Assembly (NCBI RefSeq): GCF_038396675.1
Contig: NC_088930.1
Span: 41,181,001 to 41,245,000, forward strand
DNA from: Hydra vulgaris
Taxonomy: Eukaryota; Cnidaria; Hydrozoa; Anthoathecata; Hydridae
Length of the DNA stretch: 64,000 nucleotides
Reading direction: 5' to 3'
The notes under the pieces were generated by a model. It made no database searches. It was not told the origin of the DNA and saw only the letters and a list, made by a program, of their open reading frames with translations. Position 1 is the first letter of the stretch. Each line of letters starts with the position of its first letter. Below, piece by piece: positions 54,900 through 64,000 of the stretch. Both the position numbers and the translations under genes were made by a program.

Positions 54900-55880
54900 T
54901 CAATAGTAATGAGGCAATTGCTTGCACTATTATTTAGTGTACTATGCTTTGAGTCAAGTTCTTTAACAAACTTAAAAATGAATAAAGTACCAAAAACTAT
55001 AAAACACAAAAAACCATTATCCTCACCAAGTTCTCTATCATTCACTAATATTCGTGGTCTTCAAAGTAACTTTTCTTCTGTTGAGTCTTATCTCTTGTAA
55101 AGTTCACCAGACCTACTTGCACTTTGTGAGACTAATTTGAGTTCAGCTGTCTCATCTTGTGATCTTAGTGTTGATGGTTATCTTCTTTTAATTTGTAAAG
55201 ACATCAATAGTCACATGCTTGGCATAGACATTTACATTCATAAGAATTCACCCGTTTGTCGGGAAACTAGGTTTGAATCCATAGACTATTTTTTTATGTG
55301 CTTTCATTTAGCAACACTTCATTCTATCCCTTTCTATTTGTTTATATTGCTTTCCTTCATCTAAAACCTGTACTCTTTTCAATGTTATTTCTGATCAAGT
55401 TGACCAAGCCCTCTCAATTCATCATCAGTCAATATCGTTGTTGTTGGTGACTTGGCTCTAGTGTCAGTGACTCTGCTGACATTAAAGCCCTCAATTTTTG
55501 CCTTTTTCAAGTGCTCAGTTTCTCCATATTCACCCTTAGGTGCTTCTGATCACAGTTTGATCTCTCTAAAACTATTATCTCATTCTTCTTCATCATCAGA
55601 ATCCCCTATCATCCTACCTCTTACAACTACCTTAAAGCTGACTGAGACTCTCTCAGTGATTTTCTTCATGATGGCCCTTAGGTCGAAATCTTTGGTTTTC
55701 TTGCTGATGAATGTGCTTCTTACATAACTTTGTGGATTCAGGCTGGCATGGAATCTTTTAATCCCTCTTAATGATTCCAGGTCAAGCCTCACTCTTTTCC
55801 ATGGTTATAATGATATTCCAGATATTCTCACATCTAAGGTGGCATTTTTCGCTGATGATACTACCAAGTTGTCTGTCAAT
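54900..55880 (+). pseudogene. LINE relic: CR1-like endonuclease joined to the RT FADD box
   Basis: Reads SSLSFTNIRGLQSNFSSVES, SPDLLALCETNLSSAVSSC, LLLICKDINSHMLGIDIYIH, SPLGASDHSLISLKLLS: an APE-type endonuclease of CR1 style with CETN and ASDHSLI active-site boxes. After 55,800 it jumps to KVAFFADDTTKLSVN, the RT catalytic box, so about 1.5 kb of RT is deleted. Several frameshifts. The upstream 54,430-54,900 may be its 5' part but is not diagnostic. Confidence 0.75.
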
Positions 55881-56339
55881 CATTTTCTTGCTCTACAAAA
55901 AAAAAAAAAAATGTTGAGCCAGTAAAATATTCTGAGCATTTTTCCTGTCATTAGATTGTAAGTTGATTTGGAGCAAAACTTTGCAGTCGAAATCCTAACA
56001 AATAAAACTGTCTACGCTTTCTTGCAGCTTGTCTCAAATCTTCAGCTGGGTCTAGTATTGTAGTCTGGCATTTTTTTCCTGAAGCCATGGTCTGAAAATA
56101 TAGCTAACAGAATAGTTTATAAATTATATATACTTATAAATTTATAGTGTAAAATATAGCTTACAGTATAGTAGTTTGTTTTGTAACGTCAAAAAATACT
56201 ATTAAAAAATGTATGTATGATTCATACATGTATCAAAAATGTATGTATGATTCATACATACAATGTATGTATCAACTAAACTTCAAACTCACAAAATAAA
56301 ACAGAAAAAATATATAGATGCTACAACAATTTTAACAGT
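55881..56339. other. AT-rich spacer
   Basis: Contains repeated ATGTATGTATGATTCATACA motifs (56,205-56,275) that are palindromic. No gene. Confidence 0.45.
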
Positions 56340-58400
56340 AACAACTTTCTAAATGATCTTAAATTAATTACCTGGTCCCACATTATCAAAAATAATGATA
56401 ATCCCAACTAATCATCAGCCACATTTTTATGTGTTCAGAAAATTTTAAATGAACATGCCCCACTTAAACCTCTTACTAAAAAACAATTAAAGTGCGAAAA
56501 TGCCCTGCTTACCCAAGCCTTGGATAACCCAACGAATTTTGAAGTCAATGAAAGTAAGGTATAAACTATATAAAAAAAATTTCAACTCAACCATCAACTC
56601 CATTAAGAGGTAAAACATTTCATTTATTCAAAATATACAGAAACAAAATCAGCAATTTTTGTCAAGTCAGTAAAAAAAGTATTATGCAACTTTTTTTAGA
56701 TCAAACTTGTACAATTTAAAAAACACACAGAAGGGAATTAAGGAACTAATAAACATTACCGACTCTGTGCCTGAAAGTCAATCAATAAAACTCAATATTG
56801 TTAATAATTTCATGATAAACTGATGATAAACTTGTTGCTCACTCTTTTAATGACTACTTTTTAAACATAGCCAATAATCTTGTTAAAAATATAAAACCTA
56901 CTAAAATTAACTATAACTTTCTAAAGGACACAAACTACAACTCTTTTTTCCTTTCACCAATAACAACAAAGGAGATCGAAACTTATACCACTACAATAAA
57001 TACAAAGAAAAGTATAGACCTAAATAGTACCTCTATTTTAATTTTAAAGCTACCAATAAAAACATAGCCGAACCTCCTTTACAGAGCCGTACCTGACTTT
57101 ATAGAGGTTATTCGAAAAGCACTAGATGAAATTAAATTTGCTTGTGGTGTGTTGATTAACTTGCAAAAAGCTTTTGAGTCAAAAGCTTTCTGCCAGAAAA
57201 AAACAGAAAGAATATGATGTTTTACTGTGTCAGGGATTCAGAGTCCCAAAAGGACTCCAGTTTTATAACTTTTTTTTCTTTTCTGGTGTCCAGAAGCTCT
57301 AAACATGTTGGTTGATTAATGATCTGCTATTAGAAAAAAATTTATATTTAATGACATAAAAGTTATTTTTTTTAAGCTCGGAGTCCTGGAGTCCTTGCTG
57401 CCATTATATCTAAGGACTCCAAATTCAAATATTGATTGTTCTTCTGACCTATAGGTCTTGAATTTTCCCCATTAGCTTTTTTTATATCTTTAAAGCAGTA
57501 ACCAGAAGAAAAAAAGAGGCCCAAAGATCTATCCTTGGGCCTCTTTTATTCTTGACATACATCAATGAATTAAACATGTGCATCAATAATGTATCACCAT
57601 TTTGCTGGTGACACTAATTTACTTATAATTGGAGACTGTTGACTAAGTTCAAACTAAAACCAATGAAGCTATACCATTAATTCTTAACTGGCTGAGAGCT
57701 AATAAAATCTCACTCAATGCAAAATAAAAAATCAGTAAGGTATCTTGGAATTATGCTGGATGAAAATCTTACTTATAAATACCATCACTCTTATTTACAG
57801 TCAAAATTAAATCAATCTATTGGTATGTTGGACAAGTAAGACACTTTGTCAACTTAGAAACTGTAACCAGTATTTATTACTCCATACTTGGATCTCACAT
57901 ATGATATGCTTGCCAGATCTGGGGACAAACTAAAAATCCTTAAAAAAATTCTTTCACTTCAAAATAACACCATTAAAATTACCCACTTTCATAATAACCA
58001 TTGTGACAATGTTTCTTTGTTATATAAATTAGCACAGGTTTTAAAACTACATGACAATATCAAACAAATTGTACCTTAGTATAGGATTACTTGCATGGTA
58101 GACTCCCAAATGCTTTTTTTTCCTTCTCCAAAACTAGTAGCAAACACTCCTATCACCTTAGACTCATCATTCAAAAATATATTTGTTGAACATAGTTGCA
58201 CAATAAAATATGGCAAAAACTCTATAAAGCATCAATGCACCAACGAGTAGAACAATCTTCCCTACTCCATAAAAACTGAAAACTTGAACTAAAAGATTTG
58301 CTTTTTTAAGTAAAATTAAGCCAAGCTATTTTGACAGCTACTCATAAAGTAATATCATTACCATACTTTAAGGCTACACTTCATTAAATTATTATTTCTA
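56340..58400 (+). pseudogene. LINE relic, Jockey/CR1-like, heavily decayed
   Basis: Recognisable pieces in order: NEHAPLKPLTKKQLK (56,450), IKFACGVLINLQKAFE (57,130), DLSLGLFYS followed by YINELNMCINN (57,525-57,590), FADD region as HFAGDTNLLIIGD (57,600), KSVRYLGIMLDENLTYKYH (57,730) and the C-terminal tail to about 58,400. All in plus order with many frameshifts. A segment at 57,225-57,425 with GGACTCC/GGAGTCC repeats interrupts it and resembles the ends of the 14.6-17.2 kb element. Confidence 0.72.
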
Positions 58401-58866
58401 TACTTAGCATTTATTACTTTATTTATTAGTATTTATATTATATATTTAGTTAGTTTTACAATCTTCATCCTATTATCTTACTCTAATTCAATATTTTTTG
58501 TCTTAACTTGGTAATACATCTTTTTTTCCTAATCTTCGTAATATTAAATACTATTACTATTTACCATTTCATTATTTTATTCAGTTATCATTATTATTAC
58601 TATTGTTATTGTTGTTATTACTATATTTAAATGACTTTAATTTTTATTACTTTAGTCGCTGTGTTATGTTTTTCTGTTATATTATTAGTAGTAGCATTTT
58701 CTTTACCTAAATTTATACCTTTAGATTATTACTTTGTTTGTTTTCTTACAAGGTCTCTGCTTTGAATTAGTCTTGTACAATTTTCATTGTCCCTTCACAA
58801 AATATTATTGTAATATTTATACTATATTGTTAACAGTATTTATCTTTTGCAAAAAATATATTGATT
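58401..58866. other. AT-rich spacer
   Basis: No gene recognised. Confidence 0.4.
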
Positions 58867-58934
58867 GTATGTATGTATGTACGTATGTATGTATGTATGT
58901 ATGTATGTATGTATGTATGTATGTATGTATGTAT
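58867..58934. repeat. (GTAT)n microsatellite
   Basis: About 17 tetranucleotide units. Confidence 0.95.
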
Positions 58935-59175
58935 CGTACACCCAGATCAAGGGTGCCAAAAGTCAAAGTGTCAAACTGAGAAAATCAGGGTTGAAGTTTT
59001 AAGTTTTTAATATTTTTTCTAACTAAGAGTACCATTTGTATCTGTCATTTTGTAAACATTCGTTTTAGACTTGTGGTATTTTGTCACCATGTACAACACA
59101 ACATACTATCAAATGACATTCATAACTCAATATCCATAATTTTTGCCTTGTGGCACCCTTGATCTGGGTGTACGA
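58935..59175. mobile_element. MITE flanked by (GTAT)n on both sides
   Basis: Termini CGTACACCCAGATCAAGGGT and the exact reverse complement at the other end, with a further GCCAxAAxGC inner match. About 240 bp, non-coding. (GTAT)n on each side may be target microsatellite or expansion from the ends. Confidence 0.78.
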
Positions 59176-59243
59176 TATGTATGTATATATGCATGTATGT
59201 ATGTATGTATGTATGTATGTATGTATGTATGTATGTATGTATG

Positions 59244-59274
<31 letters not shown>

Positions 59275-59330
59275 GTATATTATGCATACAATCAATATAT
59301 TTGTAAAAAATATATTGATTGTATGCATGT
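59176..59330. repeat. (GTAT)n microsatellite and adjoining palindrome
   Basis: GTAT units to about 59,272, then ATGCATACAATCAATATAT and its reverse complement around a short spacer (59,282-59,327). AATATATTGATTGTATG also lies left of the first (GTAT)n at 58,855, so the whole 58,850-59,330 block is symmetrical. Confidence 0.85.
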
Positions 59331-59518
59331 ATGTATATATGCATCTGTATAATTAACGAATTCTATATGATAAAAATTGCTTTATATTATTAAAAAACAC
59401 ACACATATAAATTAAGTACTTATTATTGATTTTTTACAAAAATACTAATTAAGCTCAAGAGATTTATTCATCTTTTTCTTTTGATGACTTAAGTAGTCAA
59501 CTTAAGAACGAATCAGGC

Positions 59519-59896
59519 TTAATTATCAAACACAGTTTTGTAAAGTTCTATGCCACACTCCCGTCTTTCGTTATCCCAATCGCCATCGGAATCAATTTTG
59601 ACATCATTCCCAACAATTTCTTTAAGTAGAATAAGAATTGCAGTTACTACCACGTCGTATGGCTTAGAGCCGGTATTGCAACAAGACCACTCGACGTTTT
59701 CGGAAGTAATTTCAAAGTCTTCGTTAGCGTCTTCATCGACGCCGTTGATACAAATAACCTCTCCAGCAGAATCGTCTTTGATGGGAATTCCTTTATCGAT
59801 ACCGGTATCAATAATCTGACGTGCTCCATCTAGAAACTTTCTCCATTTTGAAGCCTCGACGGATTTTTTTAATTCCCAATGGTGTGTGTGCCCCAT
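59519..59896 (-). CDS. Intact 125-aa ORF, conserved MGHTH family
   Basis: An uninterrupted intronless frame starting MGHTHHWELKKSVEASKW and ending IELYKTVFDN. Features: the N-terminal MGHTHHW signature, an acidic middle (GVDEDANEDFEI), SKPYDVVVTAILILLKE and DSDGDWDNE. I recall a family of uncharacterised bacterial, phage and scattered eukaryotic proteins with MGHTHYW at the start and KPYDxxVxAVL followed by SSDGDW near the end; this is memory, not a search. No signal peptide or membrane segment. Codons use G/C third bases more than the flanks, and no stops are present, so it is probably under selection. Function unknown. Confidence 0.75.
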   Translation of the reverse strand: MGHTHHWELKKSVEASKWRKFLDGARQIIDTGIDKGIPIKDDSAGEVICINGVDEDANEDFEITSENVEWSCCNTGSKPYDVVVTAILILLKEIVGNDVKIDSDGDWDNERRECGIELYKTVFDN

Positions 59897-60317
59897 TATC
59901 TTCTCGTAAAATTATGTTTTTAGTTTTTATTAAAAGCCAGCTTGTAATTATATTGCTATGATTGGTCAAAATCCAAAGAAGATGTATAAAATGTAATTGA
60001 ACTGATATATCAAATTATATTATAACTATACTTTATTTAAAAAAATTATTTAAATCTTTGTAAACTAATTTCAAAACTTTGTTTAATTGAAATTCATATA
60101 TATTATAATTACATTTAAATAATTCTTTAAACAAAAAATCTATAAAAATATGTTATCGGAGAAATTTAGCTACGAGATGCGGACATTATTTGAAAGACAA
60201 TGCGTGTCAACGTGTCAAAATAAATTCAAAATCTCTACTCGATTTAGTTTTAAATTTAAAGAAATATTTTGTAGTCTTTTTTAAGACATTTTAATATTGG
60301 CCAAAGTACGTGTTTTT
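59897..60317. other. AT-rich spacer upstream of the 125-aa ORF
   Basis: Likely holds its promoter. No motif can be singled out. Confidence 0.35.
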
Positions 60318-60427
60318 TTATTTATGTTTTTTTGTATGAAAAATACTGACTAATTTTTGGTCCAAACGGAGCTTGATGATAAGACGGCTTTTATCTATTT
60401 TTCTCCGGTCTTTTCTATGCTCTAACT
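60318..60427 (-). CDS. Candidate terminal exon of an unknown gene
   Basis: Acceptor CATTATTTTTGTAG, then 35 complete codons and a stop at 60,318. Strongly basic: LEHRKDRRKIDKSRLIIKLR, ending FHTKKHK. Phase 1 entry. No upstream exon was found. Could be the 3' end of a gene on the minus strand, or chance. Confidence 0.25.
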
Positions 60428-61000
60428 CTACAAAAATAATGAATGTAATATATATTAGTTGTAAATATGATAACGACAAAATAAATAAGTAAATTATAAA
60501 CAAAAAAAACAGGATTATTTAATTTTTTACTTTCGTTCGAGAAGTTTTCGATCGCCTTGCCAACCTTATTACTTTTTTTGGATTACTAGTAAAAGTTGTA
60601 GCCTTGCAGAAAAATATATGCTAAAACGCATTTGTATATCTATGCAAATATACGGAATTGGTATCTTTATTTGGAAATTCCCATTCAACAGTTTCAATCT
60701 TCTTTTAGGCGGAAAAGTGGGCGAAAACCAAAGAAATACTCAATTAGCCAATATATCTCTACACACATGTGTATTGTACAATGCTAACCATAGTCAGTAT
60801 TAAATTACTGTAAATAAAATAAAAAATTCATGAAAAAAATATTTTACAAAGTGGCGGTGACTAAAAAATCACATCGGGTGTTTACAGTTAATCAGATGAA
60901 TAATAAATAAAATATAAATAATTTATTTACAAAAAAATATTTAAATTAAATTAAAACAATGACATTAAAAATCATCGCAATGTCCAGTTAAACATATTGG
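60428..61000. other. AT-rich spacer
   Basis: No gene recognised. Confidence 0.4.
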
Positions 61001-61480
61001 ATGGTTGTATGTTATACAGCACGTGCTCAATTACTTCACTTAAAAACCGAGCTAGTAAATTTTTCTAACACTCTTTCCAAAGGAGCGTGACAAAGAGCGT
61101 GGTCTTTCACCAAATCTTCTGAACGAATCCCAGATCTAACCCACTGGTTAAATAAAGCCAACATCCACTCTTACAAGAATCTACTTTGAATGATCCTCTG
61201 CAAGTTTCTATTATGATGACATTTTTTGTTGATATAGCTGCAATCAAACGTATGCGTAAACCTTTTGAAGCAGCTATAGCCATTTTTGTTCTACTTCCTA
61301 GAAAGACGGTCCTTGCGTTTTTCTACAAAAAAGGTTAAACTTTGTTTCATCCAAGCAGACTATCTGGTGACCATTTGTGACATGTTCGTTGATGTGCCTA
61401 ACATAATCAGCTCTTTTTTTGTTTGTTTTAATTAGTTTTATTGTAGAAAGGTAGGCAATTGTTGTAGTGCTGATGCTTAT
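61000..61480 (-). pseudogene. Tc1/IS630-type transposase relic
   Basis: The minus strand, with frameshifts, reads HQMV...DETKFNLF-like residues near 61,360-61,335, then RTVFLGSRTKMAIAASKGLR and IRLIAAISTKNVIIIETCRGSF (61,320-61,190) and LFNQWVRSGIRSEDLVKDH (about 61,165). The DExxFN box and the K-G-x-R-x-x-x-IAAIS stretch are typical of the DDE core in IS630-Tc1-mariner transposases. Several frame changes. Confidence 0.6.
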
Positions 61481-61526
61481 ACTAAATTCTCTTAATATCT
61501 TTGTTTTGACCAGAGTTGATAATGTC

Positions 61527-61862
61527 GTCCGACGGCAAAGTAACTTTTGCCTAAAGGTAAACTTTTTAGGGAGGTGGAAGCTGTTGGTGGCGGCCTCCTA
61601 ATCAATTTTTAGCGGCAAAATATTCTTTTTTCCGCCTCCAATAGATTCCGCCTTTCTATTGGTGGCCGCGGCCAGAGTTATTTTTTGGAGGCAAAATGTT
61701 TAGGAGGCCGACGCCATTAGGGAGGCCGAAGCCATTGATGGCCGCCTCCAGAAAAAATTGTAGTGGCAAAATCATTTGGAGGCCGCCTCCAATGGCTTTT
61801 ACCTCCCAATTGGGTGCGGCGGCCAAATTGGAGGCGGAAGTATTTACCTCTCGCCGGCGGAT
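61527..61862. mobile_element. GC-rich MITE built of GGAGGCGG/CCGCCTCC motifs
   Basis: The left end CGTCCGACGGCAAAG matches the right end's reverse complement CATCCGCCGGCGAG. TAATG lies next to both ends and may be a 5-bp target duplication. The interior carries more than ten GGAGGC or GCCTCC copies in both orientations with G+C near 50 percent, in sharp contrast to the flanks. Non-coding. Confidence 0.6.
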
Positions 61863-62405
61863 GTAATGAAAAATAATTGCACGTTTGCTTTTAAGTTAAC
61901 GAGCAATTAAATAATAACTAGAAACAAATGTTAAATATTTGACATGAAGTTTCATTTTATTTGATTGTTTGCTAAAGTTTTGAGTATTAATAAAAAATTC
62001 TAATTTCTTCTTTTTAAAATGATAAATTAAGTAGAACAAATTAGTAGTTTTATTATTCAAAAAGTCGGAAATTTTACTTCTCTGCCATTGGCGAATAAGT
62101 CTTTTTGACAAAAAAAAGTTATAATAATAAATTAAATTGACTGATTTTGGTCAAAGATTTTTAGACATATTAGAGAAGTCGACATTTTAAAATGTTTATT
62201 TAATTACTTCATTTACCATAACGATAAATACTTATTTTTAATAATTGGATATTGTAAAAGTTATTGAAAAAATATTAGCTGTTTATTAAAAATTTGCGAC
62301 CACACTGTATTACGTTAACAATTTTGCAAAAATACAAAAAAAAAAAAAAATTTATAAACTTTAAATTGAATGCATACTTTTAAAACGTTTAAAAATTTAA
62401 TACGT
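61863..62405. other. AT-rich spacer
   Basis: No gene recognised. TTACGTTAACAATTTTG near 62,310 echoes the LINE 3' UTR at about 6350 (TTACGTTAACAGTTTTG) and is followed by an A-run at 62,337-62,351, so this may be the 3' tail of a deleted LINE. Confidence 0.45.
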
Positions 62406-62410
62406 CTAAA

Positions 62411-62720
62411 ACAGCGCTGGCCAGAATTTTAGACGCGAGAGCCGCATATAAATAATAACGTGGCCGAAGAGACGCAATAAATATGTTGCTATGCAAACTT
62501 CATCTTTAAAAAAAATAATTTGCGAATGTAAAACTTGTAGTTGATATTCTAAGAAACTCTAACAAATGTTCACTAGTTAGATTGGCACGATACATTGGTT
62601 TAACAAATTTCATAGTCAAAAATAAAGATTCACATGTATATGTTAAACCAAAAATTGAAATAAGTTTTATACTAATCCTTTTTAGTTGAGGATACTTAAC
62701 TTCAGGAACCATTTTCCAAA
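62411..62720 (-). pseudogene. hAT transposase C-terminus with one transposon end
   Basis: A 68-codon frame reads VKYPQLKRISIKLISIFGLT, then YTCESLFLTMKFVKPMYRAN and SEHLLEFLRISTTSFT: the hAT dimerisation domain of the ZBED5/GTF2IRD2-like lineage (usual motif STYxCESLFSxMKxxKSxxRSxLTDEHL). Just beyond lies a likely element end, CAGCGCTGGCCAGAATTTT at 62,411. Confidence 0.75.
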
Positions 62721-62920
62721 AATCTAATAAAATTCTAAATTACATATGTGTTTCTCAAGTAATATTTTAAGTAAAGTTTTCTTAATTACAACTTTCATGT
62801 TCTCAGTTACATCTTGAAAAGGTGTTGTTGTAACTTAGAATATAATTGTTTTTTTTTACAAAGATTTTTAATAAAAATTTTTTAAGGGGTCTAATACCAA
62901 ATATATTAATATATTAATTG
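62721..62920. other. AT-rich spacer
   Basis: No feature recognised. Confidence 0.4.
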
Positions 62921-63073
62921 GCGTAGGGAGACCAAGAAATTAGGGGTAGGGGGGAGTCTAAAACTAAAATTAAGGGGAGCTAAGGCAGCCAGAATTAGAA
63001 TTGTAACGAAAAAATTTATTTAAAAGTTAGGGGGGCGGCTATTGCTCTTTTCGCTCCCCCTGTTCCTAGGCCA
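62921..63073. mobile_element. Short MITE
   Basis: The left end TGGCGTAGGGAGACC and the right end's reverse complement TGGCCTAGGAACAGGGGG are partly inverted. G-rich strand runs (TTAGGGGTAGGGGGGAG). AT-rich TTAAT flanks on both sides. Confidence 0.5.
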
Positions 63074-63099
63074 TTAATTTATTAATTAAATGATCATCA

Positions 63100-63243
63100 A
63101 TTAATATACTAAGATAACTAAATATCAATATATAATTAACTTTATGTCAATATATAATTGATTACATATTAATATATAATTGATTATATATTAATATATA
63201 ATTATTTATATGTTAATATATAATTATATTGTTAATATATTGT
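63100..63243. repeat. Tandem repeat, unit about 20 bp
   Basis: About six imperfect copies of TTAATATATAATTGATTATA. Confidence 0.85.
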
Positions 63244-64000
63244 TGGAAAAAAAAAAAGCGCCCTAATAATACAGTACCTCGTAGGTCGCGGTAAACTGAT
63301 CTTATGCAAGTATTATTTTATCTATAAAATGTATCATTTTTAGCAACAATTTTTTAGATAATTTTTAGCAAAAAAACAATTTGAATTTTTAGATAGCCAA
63401 ATAATTTTAGCGCCCATATCTTTCTAATTATAGCGTCTATGTTAGAAAATATATAATACACACCTTATGGGGAAAGTAATATAATGCAAACCTGAAGAGG
63501 TTTAGTAGGTATGGAATAATTTATGCGGGAATAGGGTAGGAACAGTAATGGTTTGTACCTTGTATCACTATAATCCATACATCCCCAATCTAAATTTAGT
63601 TTTTTAATAAACTAATTTTAATAAATTAATTTTAATTGCACTCAGTCATAGAGGATGTCATAGAGGACTTGGACTCAACAAGTTTGACGGCAAAAAAAAA
63701 AGAAGGTTATTTTTTATATACTATAAGACAACGATTCGCGACTCATCAAAAATATAATTTTATATAAAGAAAAAAAAATATCTTTATTTTACCAACAAAG
63801 GTTTAGTCACAAGTAGTTCTTAAACTCAAAAAATTCTATATAACTGTTAACTGCGTTATTTTACTATTTAAAAAAAAAGCTGTTTAAACAAAATTCCTTA
63901 TCATTTGAGCTAAATATTGACAACTTCCTACTTTTGCTTTCCAACATCAAGTTACCTTTATTTCTTACCTAAATCATTTCCGAAACATTTCGTTTATAGT
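63244..64000. other. AT-rich window end
   Basis: No gene or repeat recognised. Confidence 0.4.

Noticed and set aside
58867..59272. CRISPR-like or coding repeat
   Set aside because: Tetranucleotide microsatellite with no spacers; the organism is an animal.

Overview
The window is animal nuclear DNA, very AT-rich and loaded with long (TA)n tracts and old transposons. It is most likely from a cnidarian close to Hydra. The evidence is a secreted polyproline protein with minicollagen-type cysteine clusters, a mix of degraded LINE, hAT, pogo/Tigger, Tc1 and Penelope-like copies, a mitochondrial LSU rRNA insertion, and spliced genes with small exons and AT-rich introns. The genus is inference; no database was searched.

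Layout. At 0.7-1.7 kb (minus strand) is an intact single-exon ETS factor of the ERG/FLI type with Pointed and ETS domains. From 2.2 to 10.7 kb lie two small inverted-repeat elements, a pogo/Tigger relic interrupted by a truncated LINE, a nuclear copy of mitochondrial LSU rRNA with an internal tandem duplication, a second pogo/Tigger relic and (TA)n tracts split by a MITE. From 28.6 kb back to 11.6 kb (minus strand) runs one gene that I assembled by hand from eight exons. All junctions are canonical, all are in phase 1, and one frame stays open throughout: signal peptide, short basic exon, lysine-rich exon, acidic Pro/Ala/Glu exon, two tiny helical exons, a polyproline/Cys exon and a Cys-rich last exon. 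Two alternative 3' ends are possible. Its 10-kb intron holds a TIR element, a tRNA-Thr-type SINE, a Penelope-like relic with inverted termini that each carry a hammerhead-ribozyme fold, and a hAT relic.

From 30 to 42 kb lie a LINE endonuclease, a Tc1 relic, a retroelement integrase, a satellite array, a 3.5-kb element with CCAGTGG inverted ends, minisatellites and an antisense LINE. From 42.8 to 48.5 kb is a probable outer hAT element containing a SINE and a nested TTF/DUF4371-type hAT transposase pseudogene. From 49 to 58.4 kb lie a candidate orphan exon, a decayed transposase and two sense LINE relics. From 58.8 kb to the end lie a MITE within (GTAT)n, an intact 125-aa ORF of a family I associate with phage and bacterial proteins, and further Tc1, hAT and MITE relics.

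The host genes with good support are the ETS factor, the secreted polyproline/CRD gene and the 125-aa ORF. Everything else recognised is repeat-derived. A recurring oddity is a series of near-perfect inverted duplications with spacers of 0-10 bases. At least two lie inside or at the edge of LINE sequence and point to fold-back DNA synthesis.
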